From: Citrobacter sedlakii NBRC 105722
GTDB lineage: Bacteria > Pseudomonadota > Gammaproteobacteria > Enterobacterales > Enterobacteriaceae
NCBI RefSeq assembly: GCF_000759835.1
Contig: NZ_BBNB01000002.1
Coordinates: 496,001 to 560,000, forward strand
DNA length: 64,000 nt
Direction: 5' to 3'
The translations under genes and the position numbers were made by a program. Positions 50,293 through 62,532 of this stretch are shown in pieces; the stretch's first letter is position 1; every line of letters begins with the position of its first letter. The notes beneath the pieces were generated by a model. It saw only the letters and a program-made list of their open reading frames with translations, had not been told where the DNA came from and made no database searches.

Positions 50293-50550
50293 AGCGTCTC
50301 CCGCACGAAAAAAAGCATAGTGGCATAGTACTGGAAACCCGTCTGTGCCGTATGCGGAATTTCTTAAATGTTGCAAAATTTAAATTAAGGTAATGTATTT
50401 GTGACAAGCGGCAAAAATCTGCATTCCAGGACTCATCCCAGGCTTAATTTACCATCATTCTGATATTGACAAACGCGATGACCTGTCAGACTCACACTAC
50501 GTTCCTGGCAGATGTCAGGCAGAAAGCAGAAATTCCCGCGGAGGTCATTT

Positions 50551-50859
50551 ATGGCTGATTTCACTCTCTCAAAATCCCTGTTTAATGGGAAACATCGAGA
50601 AACCTCCTCTACCCCTGGCAACATCGCGTATGCGGTGTTTGTGCTGTTTTGTTTCTGGGCTGGCGCGCAGATCCTGAACCTGTTGGTTCACGCGCCGGGT
50701 GTATATGAGCATCTGATGCAGGTTCAGGAGACGGGACGTCCGCGCGTCGAAATCGGGCTGGGCGTCGGTACAATATTTGGCCTGGTGCCGTTTCTGGTCG
50801 GCAGTCTGATTTTCGGCGTGATTGCCGCCTTCCTGCACTGGCGGCATCGCCATCACTGA
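50551..50859 (+). CDS. yaiY: DUF2755 membrane protein YaiY
   Basis: This is a 102-residue predicted inner-membrane protein of unknown function. It has two hydrophobic segments (about 25-47 and 70-95) and a His/Arg-rich end HWRHRHH. ATG 50551 follows CGGAGG 8 bases upstream; an in-frame ATG at 50512 is less likely. It is divergent from yaiZ and converges on yaiW. Confidence 0.86.
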   Translation: MADFTLSKSLFNGKHRETSSTPGNIAYAVFVLFCFWAGAQILNLLVHAPGVYEHLMQVQETGRPRVEIGLGVGTIFGLVPFLVGSLIFGVIAAFLHWRHRHH

Positions 50860-50867
50860 TCTTTCCT

Positions 50868-50892
50868 GTCGGGTGGGATTCCCTCACCCGAC
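50868..50892. terminator. Hairpin between yaiY and yaiW
   Basis: GTCGGGTG (50868-50875) pairs with CACCCGAC (50885-50892) between the converging genes. It is a probable bidirectional terminator. Confidence 0.6.
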
Positions 50893-50895
50893 CCG

Positions 50896-51990
50896 CTACA
50901 GCTTCATACATCTCGCCCGTCGATCGTCTACCCGTTTTGCGAACCACGCCGTCGTCAGATTACGGGTAATCTTGGGACTTTCCAGTTGAATACCCGGCAG
51001 CATCTCTCGCGGTAATGCTTTACCCGTTTTCTTCTCGGCGAGAGCGTAGACCCCTTTGTACAGATCCGTCTCTTCGAACGCCAGGCGGTCGCCTTTTTCC
51101 AACTGTCGACGGATAGCGCTTTCACTGAGATCCAGTTTGTTCGCCAGCTTACGCACCGCCAGCTCGGTTTTGCCCGCCGCCTTGCTGCCATACGCGATCA
51201 AATCGCCGTCCAGCGCCAGTTTTACGCCGCTGGCTTTGCTGACGGCATTCTGGAAAGCGGCATTACGGCTGGCATACCATCCGGCATTAAAGTCGGCAAA
51301 GCGGAAAATTGGCGCGCTGTAGTTCGCCGGATAATTGAGCAGATGGTAGGTCCCAAACCACAGTCCGCCGCGACGGGTGAAGACTTCCTGACGCACCGTT
51401 CCGTCCATCGTCCACGGGTAACCGTTGGCGTGCTGCTCGGCGAAAGCGATGCTGACCTGCATCGGACCGCCCGTATGAACCGGATTCAGCGAGCCAAACA
51501 GCGTCTGCCCCATCGGCACCATATTGATGAAATCATCAAAAATCGCGCTAAGTTGTTTTTCGGTTTTTACCGTATCAAGGCGATCGCTGTAGCTCTTGCC
51601 ATTCGGGGAGTTGATTTTAAGCGCGGTATGCACCAGAAAAAGCGGAATATGCATGCGCCCGGCGCGGCGGTCAATCTCCTGCCAGGCGATTTTGCTCAGC
51701 CCCGGCACGGTGGGATCGGCTGTATAGTTAGACTCCTGCTGCGCGACCGCCAGCACCGAACAGACGTTTTCCTCCGTCGGGGCGATCTTCTGGCTCTCAA
51801 AGGTTTTCGCCAGGTCTTTGGCCCAGCTATCGCGGTCTTTGACGCTGGCTGGCATTTTCTGGCGCACCACGCTCGCGACGTCGACGGCTTTCTCCCCTTT
51901 TTTTAGCGGCTGCGCCGTCTGGGTACTGCATCCAACAAGAACCAGCCCGGCCAGTAATGACAAAGGGGAAAAACGAGACGCCGCCGACAT
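50896..51990 (-). CDS. yaiW: Outer-membrane lipoprotein YaiW (DUF1615)
   Basis: This is a 364-residue lipoprotein. The signal peptide ends in the lipobox LVGC (Cys21); the residues after Cys (STQ) allow sorting to the outer membrane. The rest is the DUF1615 domain, with CSVLAVAQQESNYTADPTVPGLSKIA (about 82-107), a lysozyme/transglycosylase-like Glu segment. Any catalysis is inference. In E. coli, sbmA-yaiW is envelope-stress regulated and affects uptake of proline-rich peptides. It follows sbmA by 14 bases. Confidence 0.88.
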   Translation of the reverse strand: MSAASRFSPLSLLAGLVLVGCSTQTAQPLKKGEKAVDVASVVRQKMPASVKDRDSWAKDLAKTFESQKIAPTEENVCSVLAVAQQESNYTADPTVPGLSKIAWQEIDRRAGRMHIPLFLVHTALKINSPNGKSYSDRLDTVKTEKQLSAIFDDFINMVPMGQTLFGSLNPVHTGGPMQVSIAFAEQHANGYPWTMDGTVRQEVFTRRGGLWFGTYHLLNYPANYSAPIFRFADFNAGWYASRNAAFQNAVSKASGVKLALDGDLIAYGSKAAGKTELAVRKLANKLDLSESAIRRQLEKGDRLAFEETDLYKGVYALAEKKTGKALPREMLPGIQLESPKITRNLTTAWFAKRVDDRRARCMKL

Positions 51991-52004
51991 AATGCTTCCT
52001 TATA

Positions 52005-53225
52005 TTAACCAAGAGTGTGGGTGACAGCCTGAATATCGTTGTCGTCCAGTTCGCGCTCAAAGCTACGCAGACGTTTGTAGATAGACATCAGCTCCACCAG
52101 CGTGGTCCATGAGTTTATCAGATACTGAAAAGCCCCACGGACCTGGCTAAACACATTGGTGATTTGCGTCATCAGGCCGAGCGTAATCGTACCGGCAACG
52201 ATCGACGGAAACAGCAGGAACAAGCCGAAAACGTTATCCACCTGCAGGTACAAAATGCGGGCGATATTAAAATACATGTAGTGGAAATAGAGACGGAAAT
52301 AGTTCTGGCGCACCGCGTTGAACAATTCACGAACCGTTGGCGGCGTGGCGCGGTTGGCGTCGTCTTCGCCATACACCAGCTCTTTACGATAAGCCGCTTC
52401 GACGCGCTGATTTTTGAACTCCAGCCCCGGCAGTTTGATCCCAACCACCGCCAGCAAACCGGTGCCCATCAGCGACCAGATAATCGCGGCAATCACCAGA
52501 CCGTAAGGCACATGGCCGACAATCGGCAGTTCCGGTACGTGTGGAGAAAGCGCAATCAGCACTGGCAGAAAAGCGATTAAGGTCATAATCGCCTTAATAA
52601 AGCTCACGCCCATGCTTTCCAGCGTGGAGGCAAAACGCATGGTATCTTCCTGCACACGCTGGGCGGCGCCTTCGATATGACGCAAATGCTGCCACTGCGC
52701 CATGTAGTATTCATTCATCGCCGTACGCCAACGGAACACATAGTGGCTGACGAAAAAATTGTTCAACACGCTTATCACCACAGCAATCAGCGCGATCCCG
52801 AGAAAGATACCTAACTCATTGTAGAATTGCGCCATTGTGACAGTATGAGGAGCGCTAAGCGCTTTCTGAATCAGATCGTAAAAGGGCGCATACCAGGCAT
52901 TGACGGCCACCCCAACTTCAACCAGAAACCAGGTCACAAAGACAATCAGCGACGTGCCGAGAATCGACCAGTACTGCCAGCGGTGCGGGCTGTAGATAAA
53001 CCAGAACAGGGCAAATACCCCCACGCAAAGCACGTAATAAGCATAAAAGATCAGGTAGTTCAAAGACCAGAAACGTGCGGCGCTAATGGGCACGTCGTCC
53101 GTTGCGCCGGTGAAATGCGCAACCCAGTCTCCCCCACCCGCCTGCCAGAAAATGACGGCAGCGACTGCCCAAATAAACGCCGAGAGAAAAAAGGGTCCCG
53201 GCTTCGGGAAAAATGACTTGAACAT
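52005..53225 (-). CDS. sbmA: Peptide antibiotic transporter SbmA
   Basis: SbmA is an inner-membrane importer, driven by the proton gradient, of microcins B17 and J25, bleomycin and proline-rich antimicrobial peptides. The 406-residue protein has about eight TM helices, starting [20 protein letters not shown]. The ABC-exporter-like helix [14 protein letters not shown] (about 163-176) and [20 protein letters not shown] (about 182-201) are hallmark segments; there is no nucleotide-binding domain, as expected. It precedes yaiW in an operon. Confidence 0.96.
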   Translation of the reverse strand: MFKSFFPKPGPFFLSAFIWAVAAVIFWQAGGGDWVAHFTGATDDVPISAARFWSLNYLIFYAYYVLCVGVFALFWFIYSPHRWQYWSILGTSLIVFVTWFLVEVGVAVNAWYAPFYDLIQKALSAPHTVTMAQFYNELGIFLGIALIAVVISVLNNFFVSHYVFRWRTAMNEYYMAQWQHLRHIEGAAQRVQEDTMRFASTLESMGVSFIKAIMTLIAFLPVLIALSPHVPELPIVGHVPYGLVIAAIIWSLMGTGLLAVVGIKLPGLEFKNQRVEAAYRKELVYGEDDANRATPPTVRELFNAVRQNYFRLYFHYMYFNIARILYLQVDNVFGLFLLFPSIVAGTITLGLMTQITNVFSQVRGAFQYLINSWTTLVELMSIYKRLRSFERELDDNDIQAVTHTLG

Positions 53226-53565
53226 AATGCTCTCCTGCTAACTTCTTATCGTTATGACAACGGCTGTGCTGAAGAAAGTAAAAACGTCACACCAGCGAAA
53301 CCGCCATTGTGACCAGAACGGCGGCGCTTAGTTCGCCTGCCATTGCTGAAATATTGTTTCGACGGATTACAGCCTCCCGCACAAAAACGACGGCTACTAT
53401 ACGCTCAGGATCACAAAAGCGAACTTTCTTTCGCCGCAAAAAACGTGGATTTACTCGTCGTTACGTTTTTATAACTATCCTTGCTTTAATTAGCGCTTTG
53501 AAAAAGAACGCGCCGTAGTATAAATACGAACTGTCTTCTTCCTTATTCATGCATGGACACCACCG
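53226..53565. promoter_or_regulatory. Divergent control region of sbmA and ampH
   Basis: These 340 bases hold both promoters. For ampH, TTTGAA (53497-53502) and TATAAA (53519-53524) give a 16-base spacing. For sbmA, a minus-strand TATAGT (53401-53396) is a possible -10. The sbmA sigma-E promoter and ampH gearbox element known in E. coli could not be placed with certainty. A 69-codon frame at 53309-53518 shows no gene-like features. Confidence 0.45.
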
Positions 53566-54723
53566 TTGAAACGTAGTCTGCTTTTTTCTGCCGCGCTGTG
53601 TGCGGCGTCATTGACCTCAGTCCAGGCGGCGCAGCCTATCGCTGAACCGGTTTTCGCATCTGATATCGTTGAACGTTACGCCAATCATATTTTTTATGGC
53701 AGCGGCGCAACGGGGATGGCGCTGGTTGTGATCGACGGCAACCAGCGGGTCTTTCGCAGCTTTGGCGAAACCCGCCCAGGTAATAATGTGCGCCCACAGC
53801 TGGACTCGGTTATCCGTATTGCCTCGATAACCAAGCTAATGACCAGTGAAATGCTGGTGAAGCTGCTCGACCAGGGCACAGTCAGGCTGGACGATCCGCT
53901 GAGTAAATACGCTCCTCCAGGCGCATATGTTCCGTCGTATCAGGGCAAACCGATTACCCTGGTGAACCTGGCGACGCACACCAGCGCCCTGCCTCGCGAG
54001 CAGCCTGGCGGCGCGGCGAAACGTCCGGTTTTTGTCTGGCCGACGCGTGAGCAGCGCTGGCACTATCTTTCTAACGCCACGCTAAAAGCCGCGCCGGGTT
54101 CGCAGGCGTCATATTCCAATCTGGCGTACGACCTGCTGGCGGATGCGTTGGCTACCGCCGCCGGTAAGCCTTACACCCAACTCTTTGAAGAAAAGATCAC
54201 CCGGCCTTTGGGCATGAAAGACACGACCTATACGCCGTCCCCCGACCAGTGCAAGCGTCTGATGGTGGCGGAAAAAGGCGCCAGTCCGTGCAATAACACC
54301 CTTGCAGCGATTGGCAGCGGCGGCGTCTATTCAACGCCGGGCGATATCATGCGCTGGATGCAGCAGTATCTGTCCTCTGACTTTTACCATCGCAGTCGTC
54401 AGGCCGACAGGATGCAGACGCTGATCTATCAGCGCGCGCAACTCACCCGCGTGACGGGCATGGATGTGCCGGGTAAAGCAGATGCGCTTGGCTTAGGCTG
54501 GGTATATATGGCGCCGAAAGAGGGCCGTCCGGGCATTATTCAAAAAACCGGCGGCGGTGGTGGATTCATTACCTATATGGCGATGATTCCTCAGCAAAAC
54601 GTCGGGGCGTTTGTGGTCGTGACGCGCTCACCGCTGACGCGTTTCAAAAATATGAGTGACGGTATTAACGATCTGGTCGTCGAACTGAGCGAAAATAAAC
54701 CGTTAGTGGTTCCGGCATCCTGA
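53566..54723 (+). CDS. ampH: Penicillin-binding protein AmpH
   Basis: AmpH is a periplasmic class C-type low-molecular-weight PBP with D,D-carboxypeptidase and endopeptidase activity, acting in peptidoglycan recycling. The 385-residue protein has a signal peptide MKRSLLFSAALCAASLTSVQA (1-21). The SxxK motif is in ASITKLM (about 87-90), the YxN motif in ASYSNLAYD (about 183), and the third motif corresponds to IQKTGGGGGF (about 325-334). The start is TTG at 53566, as in E. coli; no ATG gives the full signal peptide. Confidence 0.94.
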   Translation: MKRSLLFSAALCAASLTSVQAAQPIAEPVFASDIVERYANHIFYGSGATGMALVVIDGNQRVFRSFGETRPGNNVRPQLDSVIRIASITKLMTSEMLVKLLDQGTVRLDDPLSKYAPPGAYVPSYQGKPITLVNLATHTSALPREQPGGAAKRPVFVWPTREQRWHYLSNATLKAAPGSQASYSNLAYDLLADALATAAGKPYTQLFEEKITRPLGMKDTTYTPSPDQCKRLMVAEKGASPCNNTLAAIGSGGVYSTPGDIMRWMQQYLSSDFYHRSRQADRMQTLIYQRAQLTRVTGMDVPGKADALGLGWVYMAPKEGRPGIIQKTGGGGGFITYMAMIPQQNVGAFVVVTRSPLTRFKNMSDGINDLVVELSENKPLVVPAS

Positions 54724-55350
54724 TCAGTATTCTGAAGGCAGACGGTTAATTCCCACCAGTTTGCCTTTATTCATTTCGATATAGCCGCCCTTACGTAATG
54801 CCGCCAACACTTCCGCTACCACCGAGCGGGATATACGCGTGCGCTGGTGTATATAATTCATGACGCCCACCCGTGCGCGTAATCCTTCCTCCCATTCATT
54901 CATTGAAAACAGGGTCGAACGAATTTGTTCATAGGAGTTGTTGCCGATCAGTTGCAGATCGCGCAGTTCAAGAATGCGGTTCAGCCACGCCAGCCAGCAA
55001 AATGCATCACGCCACAGCTGGCACTCTTCGATAAGAGTCACGGTTTGCGATGAAGGCAGAAAATAACCGGAACAAGTTCCATCAGAGATCAGCTCATACG
55101 GCACGTTGTTTTCCATCACGCCGTTAGCAAGGCCCATGATAAAAGGCGCCTGCCCTATGCCGACCAAAATGTGTTCCTGCCGTCTTAATGAAATGATGCC
55201 ATCAAGGATAACTACGGTGTTATCACGATTCACATCACTGGAATAAAGAGTCTGTTTCTCATTAAGGGAAAACTCAAAACGCGTTCCATATTTTGATAAA
55301 CATGCGTCGAGCCGAGCGAATTCGGTTAATGGTTTACTGACAGGCAACAT
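54724..55350 (-). CDS. iprA: CRP-like regulator IprA (YaiV)
   Basis: This is a 208-residue regulator of the CRP/FNR fold that in Salmonella and E. coli lowers hydrogen peroxide resistance. The N-terminal beta-roll (about 20-110, with FSLNEKQTLYSSDVNRDNTVVILDGIISL) is followed by a helix-turn-helix (about 165-195, HQRTRISRSVVAEVLAALRKGGYI). The cAMP-binding residues of CRP are absent. I chose ATG 55350 (MLPVSKPLTEFARLD), with AAGGAA about 9 bases upstream; a longer frame to 55395 would run across a perfect inverted repeat. It converges on ampH, with stops nearly touching. Confidence 0.88.
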   Translation of the reverse strand: MLPVSKPLTEFARLDACLSKYGTRFEFSLNEKQTLYSSDVNRDNTVVILDGIISLRRQEHILVGIGQAPFIMGLANGVMENNVPYELISDGTCSGYFLPSSQTVTLIEECQLWRDAFCWLAWLNRILELRDLQLIGNNSYEQIRSTLFSMNEWEEGLRARVGVMNYIHQRTRISRSVVAEVLAALRKGGYIEMNKGKLVGINRLPSEY

Positions 55351-55368
55351 ATTAGCGTTCCTTGCATT

Positions 55369-55396
55369 AATGCCCGTCAAATCCTTGACGGGCATT
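55369..55396. promoter_or_regulatory. Perfect 12-bp inverted repeat ahead of iprA
   Basis: AATGCCCGTCAA (55369-55380) and TTGACGGGCATT (55385-55396) flank 4 bases. It lies 19 bases before the iprA ATG and 46 after the autotransporter stop. There is no T tract on the minus strand, so it may be an operator (possibly for IprA itself) or an imperfect terminator of the autotransporter gene. Confidence 0.5.
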
Positions 55397-55441
55397 GTTT
55401 ACCAATTTAAATACGCTTACATCTGTTCCACACGGGAACGA

Positions 55442-58363
<2,922 letters not shown>

Positions 58364-58875
58364 TTGTCATCCCTCCTCAGGGACGTAATAGTGTTGATCC
58401 ATCAATTATTAATGCATAGAAAACAATTTTGTTTTGCGAGGAGGATTATGCGATGCCTTTACGGAAAGGTTCAATTAAACTTTGTTTTCCGTCCGGAATC
58501 GGACATTAATAATAACATTAAAAATGCATTAACAGCATCAAATAAAAAGAATCACAAAAACAATCAGTTACAATATGAGCAACTCTAAAGGCATACAGAA
58601 AATAAATGCAATACAGCATTATCAACACGATACTGAATGAATAATCCTGCAATCACCTCAGACCGCTAAAAAATAAAATCAATTAGTATTCAAAATACAG
58701 CCACAAGAATTAATTTCATTCTCGTATATGAATAATGAGCTATGCATAACAATTTATTGTTCAGATATTTCTTTAAATTGACGTACAAACCGCGCATAGC
58801 GCCAACTTTCGTAAAACACGGATGGCCAGATTCAGGTATACTAGCGACTTCGTTTTCACAAACATCAGGCATCCC
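58364..58875. other. A/T-rich region between the autotransporter and hemB
   Basis: These 512 bases are markedly A/T-rich (many A and T runs from 58510 to 58760) compared with the surrounding genes, as is common for silenced surface-protein promoters bound by H-NS. At the right end an extended-type -10 TATACT (58837-58842) probably serves hemB. I see no credible gene; frames of 60-76 codons on both strands have no gene-like composition. Confidence 0.5.
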
Positions 58876-59850
58876 ATGACAGACTTAATCCACCGCCCTC
58901 GCCGCCTGCGCAAATCCGTTGCGCTGCGCGCCATGTTTGAAGAGACAACACTGAGCTTAAACGACCTGGTGTTGCCGATCTTTGTTGAAGAAGAACTCGA
59001 CGACTACAAGGCTATTGAGGCCATGCCCGGCGTTATGCGCATTCCGGAAAAGCATCTGGCGCGCGAGATCGAACGCATCGCGAACGCGGGCATCCGTTCC
59101 ATCATGACCTTTGGTATCTCTCACCATACCGATGACACCGGCAGCGATGCCTGGAAAGAAGACGGTCTGGTGGCGCGCATGTCACGCATTTGCAAGCAGA
59201 CTGTGCCTGACATGATCGTGATGTCAGATACCTGCTTCTGCGAGTACACCTCCCACGGCCACTGCGGCGTACTGTGTGAGCACGGCGTTGATAACGACGC
59301 GACGCTGGCGAACCTCGGCAAGCAGGCGGTTGTTGCCGCAGCCGCGGGCGCTGACTTCATCGCGCCGTCCGCGGCAATGGATGGACAAGTACAGGCCATT
59401 CGCCAGGCGCTGGACGCCGCGGGCTTTACGGACACCGCGATCATGTCCTACTCCACCAAGTTCGCGTCATCGTTCTACGGCCCGTTCCGTGAAGCGGCAG
59501 GTACCGCGCTTAAAGGCGATCGTAAAACGTATCAGATGAACCCGATGAACCGCCGAGAAGCGATCCGTGAATCCCTGCTCGACGAAGCACAGGGCGCGGA
59601 CTGCCTGATGGTGAAACCCGCTGGCGCGTACCTTGACGTATTGCGCGATATCCGTGAACGCACCGAATTACCGCTCGGCGCGTATCAGGTCAGCGGCGAG
59701 TACGCGATGATCAAATTTGCCGCCATGGCGGGCGCGATCGATGAAGAAAAAGTGGTGTTGGAAAGCTTAGGCGCGATCAAACGCGCGGGCGCGGACCTGA
59801 TCTTCAGCTACTTCGCGCTGGATCTGGCGGAGAAAAACATCCTCCGCTAA
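58876..59850 (+). CDS. hemB: Porphobilinogen synthase (delta-aminolevulinic acid dehydratase)
   Basis: HemB condenses two 5-aminolevulinate molecules into porphobilinogen for haem synthesis. The 324-residue protein starts [21 protein letters not shown]. The catalytic zinc cluster is [20 protein letters not shown] (Cys120, Cys122, Cys130). Schiff-base lysines lie in [15 protein letters not shown] (about 195) and [12 protein letters not shown] (about 247). An upstream in-frame ATG at 58822 lies before the -10 and is not used. A REP sequence follows the gene. Confidence 0.97.
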   Translation: MTDLIHRPRRLRKSVALRAMFEETTLSLNDLVLPIFVEEELDDYKAIEAMPGVMRIPEKHLAREIERIANAGIRSIMTFGISHHTDDTGSDAWKEDGLVARMSRICKQTVPDMIVMSDTCFCEYTSHGHCGVLCEHGVDNDATLANLGKQAVVAAAAGADFIAPSAAMDGQVQAIRQALDAAGFTDTAIMSYSTKFASSFYGPFREAAGTALKGDRKTYQMNPMNRREAIRESLLDEAQGADCLMVKPAGAYLDVLRDIRERTELPLGAYQVSGEYAMIKFAAMAGAIDEEKVVLESLGAIKRAGADLIFSYFALDLAEKNILR

Positions 59851-59866
59851 GGTTCCTGCTTTTTGC

Positions 59867-59892
59867 CGGATGGCGTGCCCATCCGGCCTTTC
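59867..59892. repeat. REP element after hemB
   Basis: TGCCGGATGGCG and CATCCGGCC form a short REP palindrome right after hemB. It lies just ahead of the Pho-box-like repeats. Confidence 0.65.
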
Positions 59893-59898
59893 CCCAAA

Positions 59899-59943
59899 AC
59901 GTCACCCGACCGTCATACAAGCGACACTTACGCCTTCTACTGT
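59899..59943 (+). promoter_or_regulatory. Candidate Pho box and -10 upstream of the OlsF-like gene
   Basis: Three 7-base units ACGTCAC (59899-59905), CCGTCAT (59910-59916) and GCGACAC (59921-59927) recur every 11 bases, the Pho-box periodicity. The 18-mer 59910-59927 matches the consensus at 13 of 18 positions. Ten bases later TACTGT (59938-59943) occupies the -10 position, the same geometry as phoA. The -10 is weak, so this remains a candidate. Confidence 0.45.
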
Positions 59944-59970
59944 CTGCTCAGGACAGATGGAGGGGATGCT

Positions 59971-61671
59971 ATGTTTAGTCTCGAGAACGTACTCAACGAC
60001 CTTTGGCCCGAGGCGAGGACCACGCCGTGGCAGAAGTCATTATTACAGCGTCTGCTCTATGAAAAAGAGTTTCAGCAGTTTGCGACACGCCATCCCCATC
60101 TCAAAGGGGTGGATATGGTCGAACAGGTCCTTGAACATCTGGAGATTCGCTGCGAGATCCCCGAACATCACATTGAAAATATTCCCGAATCGGGTCCCCT
60201 GGTGGTGATTGCCAACCATCCCACCGGCACGCTGGACGGACTGGCGCTGATCTATGCCCTCTCCCGCGCCCGACGTGATATCAAAGTCGTGACGAATCGA
60301 CTGCTTTCACACCTTACCCCGCTCCGCTCGTTGTTCATCCCGGTAGACAATATTCATGGCCGTACGCCGAAATCCTCATTGCAGCAAATGGATGCGCATC
60401 TGCAGGCGGGTGGCGCACTGGTGTTCTTTCCCGCCGGAGAAGTTTCCCGCCTGACCCTGAAGGGGATAGCGGAGCGGCACTGGCATTCCGGGTTCATCAG
60501 AATGGCGGAGAAGTACCGCGCGCCGCTGCTGCCCGTTTACATTCACGCACGTAACAGCCCGTTGTTCTATGCCTGCGGCCTTATCTCCGCGCAGGCCTCG
60601 CTGCTGCTGTTAATGCAGCAAATGTTTCGTCGCCGTGGCAGCACCCTGCCCGTGCGTATCGGACAGCAGATTGCCTGGACGCAGTGGTCCGCCCCCCAAC
60701 GCACCGTTCGCGAGTTGGCCGGGAAGTGCCGTGAGCACGTCATTGCGCTGGGCCAGAACCGGGCCGGCGTGTTTCGCACCGAAAGCACCATCGCGCCGCC
60801 AGAGAACAGAGCGCGGTTGAAACGCCAACTGGCAAACGCGGAGTGTCTGGGCCGTACAGCAGATGGCAAAATCATCTATCTCTGGCAACGTAACGGGCAA
60901 GAAGACGCGACCATCCTGCGCGAGCTGGGACGGTTACGGGAAATCGCTTTTCGCGCGGTCGGTGAAGGCAGTGGTAAACGCCGCGACATCGACCGTTACG
61001 ACGATGAATACCTGCACCTGATTTTATGGGATGAAGACGATCTGGAGATTGTTGGCGCGTACCGCTTTGCCCCCTGCGCTTTGGTGCAACAAAAACAGGG
61101 GCTTGACGGTCTGTATAGCCACAGCCTGTTCGACTACGATGCGCGCATGGCGGACATTATGCAGCAAGGTATTGAACTGGGGCGCAGCTTTATCCAGCCG
61201 CGCTACTGGGGACGACGGGGGCTGGACTATCTGTGGTCCGGCATCGGCGCCTGGCTCGCGCGCAATCCGCAGTACCGTTACCTGTTCGGACCGGTGTCGA
61301 TCTCCGGCGGACTGCCTCCCGATGCCCGGGATCTGCTGGTGGCGTTCTATCGTCTGTGGTTCCCGCCCACGCATCCGCTGGCCGTCTCCCGCCAACCCTG
61401 TCCGGCATCGCTTCCCGATGTGCTGGCGCAGTTTACCGGCAACGATTACGCCGAAGATCTCACCCGTCTGAAATCGCTGTTGGGCAATCTCGGCTGCGGG
61501 ATCCCGCCGCTGTATAAGCAATATTCCGAGCTGTGCGAACCGGGCGGCGTGCAGTTTATCGATTTTGGCCGTGACCCGGATTTCAACAACTGCGTGGACG
61601 GGTTGGTCCTGGTGGATTTAACCCGACTGAAGGCCAACCGCTACGCGCGTTATATCGGCGCGCATACGTAG
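59971..61671 (+). CDS. Fused PlsC-type/GNAT-type acyltransferase, OlsF-like ornithine lipid synthase
   Basis: This is a 566-residue two-domain protein. The N-terminal half (about 50-270) is a PlsC-type O-acyltransferase with the catalytic HX4D motif in IANHPTGTLDGLAL (about 80-93) and FFPAGEVSR (about 151-159). The C-terminal half (about 310-566) resembles the GNAT-like OlsB/hemolysin-type N-acyltransferase, with HLILWDEDDLEIVGAYRFAP and WGRRGLDYLWSGIGAWLA. This domain order matches OlsF of Serratia, which makes lyso-ornithine lipid and then ornithine lipid in one protein. GGAGGGG precedes ATG 59971; a longer frame from 59863 would cross the candidate promoter. Absent from E. coli K-12 at this site. 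Function by family resemblance only. Confidence 0.72.
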   Translation: MFSLENVLNDLWPEARTTPWQKSLLQRLLYEKEFQQFATRHPHLKGVDMVEQVLEHLEIRCEIPEHHIENIPESGPLVVIANHPTGTLDGLALIYALSRARRDIKVVTNRLLSHLTPLRSLFIPVDNIHGRTPKSSLQQMDAHLQAGGALVFFPAGEVSRLTLKGIAERHWHSGFIRMAEKYRAPLLPVYIHARNSPLFYACGLISAQASLLLLMQQMFRRRGSTLPVRIGQQIAWTQWSAPQRTVRELAGKCREHVIALGQNRAGVFRTESTIAPPENRARLKRQLANAECLGRTADGKIIYLWQRNGQEDATILRELGRLREIAFRAVGEGSGKRRDIDRYDDEYLHLILWDEDDLEIVGAYRFAPCALVQQKQGLDGLYSHSLFDYDARMADIMQQGIELGRSFIQPRYWGRRGLDYLWSGIGAWLARNPQYRYLFGPVSISGGLPPDARDLLVAFYRLWFPPTHPLAVSRQPCPASLPDVLAQFTGNDYAEDLTRLKSLLGNLGCGIPPLYKQYSELCEPGGVQFIDFGRDPDFNNCVDGLVLVDLTRLKANRYARYIGAHT

Positions 61672-61680
61672 CGCTTTAAT

Positions 61681-62532
61681 TTAACCTGCCCGGAAGAACG
61701 GCTTATCCCCGAGAACAGTGGCCCGGTGCATAATTCGTCGCTGCGGCAGGTAATCGGCGTTGGCGTAATGCTGCGTCACCCGGTTATCCCAAATCGCCAC
61801 ATCATTCGGCTGCCAGCGCCAGCGCACCTGGAACTCCGGTTTCGTCATGTGGGCGAACAGGAAACCGAGCAGCGCCTCACTCTCTTTCTCTGTGACATCG
61901 ACAATGCGCGTGGTGAATCCCTCGTTGACGAACAGCGCTTGTTTACCGCTTACCGGATGGGTGCGAATCACCGGATGCAGCAGCGGCGGATGTTTCGCCA
62001 CGGCTTCCCGCCAGCGCTGATGCTCCTCCTCCGTCCGGCGGTATTTATACTCAGGGAAAGATTTGCGAAAGTCGTGCTCCGCCCGTAGCCCGCGCAATAA
62101 CAGGCGAAATGGTTCAGAAAGCGCGTCATAGGCGGCAATACCGCTGCTCCACACCGTATCGCCGCCGGTATCGGGTAACGTTTTGGCAGCAAGTATCGCC
62201 CCGGCTGGCGGCGTCTCAATAAAGGTAACGTCAGTGTGCCAGTTGTCGTTATCCGGTGGATTATCGTTGTGCGTATCCAGCACGATAATCTCATCCACCC
62301 CGTCGGCATGGGGATAAACAGGATGAATATGCAGATCGCCAAACCGCAGAGCCAACGCGCGCTGCTGCCGGGGCGTGATGGCCTGCCCGCGCAAAAACAC
62401 CACCTGATGGCGCAGTACCGCATGGTAAAGCTGCTCGAACTGATTATCGCTTAGCGGACGGGTCAAATCCGCGCCGGAAATCTGTGCGCCAATAAACGGC
62501 CCCAGCGGGGTAATTGCTAAACGTTCACTCAT
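61681..62532 (-). CDS. tauD: Taurine dioxygenase
   Basis: TauD is an Fe(II)/2-oxoglutarate dioxygenase that hydroxylates taurine, releasing sulfite for growth when sulfate is scarce. The 283-residue protein starts [20 protein letters not shown]. Iron ligands are in NWHTDVTF (His99, Asp101) and the distal His in DNRVTQHYAN (about 255), with the 2-oxoglutarate Arg in RRIMHRATVLG (about 270). I chose ATG 62532, which overlaps the tauC stop by 4 bases; the frame to 62796 is a shadow of tauC. Last gene of tauABCD, convergent with the OlsF-like gene. Confidence 0.96.
   Translation of the reverse strand: MSERLAITPLGPFIGAQISGADLTRPLSDNQFEQLYHAVLRHQVVFLRGQAITPRQQRALALRFGDLHIHPVYPHADGVDEIIVLDTHNDNPPDNDNWHTDVTFIETPPAGAILAAKTLPDTGGDTVWSSGIAAYDALSEPFRLLLRGLRAEHDFRKSFPEYKYRRTEEEHQRWREAVAKHPPLLHPVIRTHPVSGKQALFVNEGFTTRIVDVTEKESEALLGFLFAHMTKPEFQVRWRWQPNDVAIWDNRVTQHYANADYLPQRRIMHRATVLGDKPFFRAG

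Noticed and set aside
53309-53518. 69-codon frame between sbmA and ampH
   Set aside because: Composition is unlike a protein and it overlaps both promoter regions.
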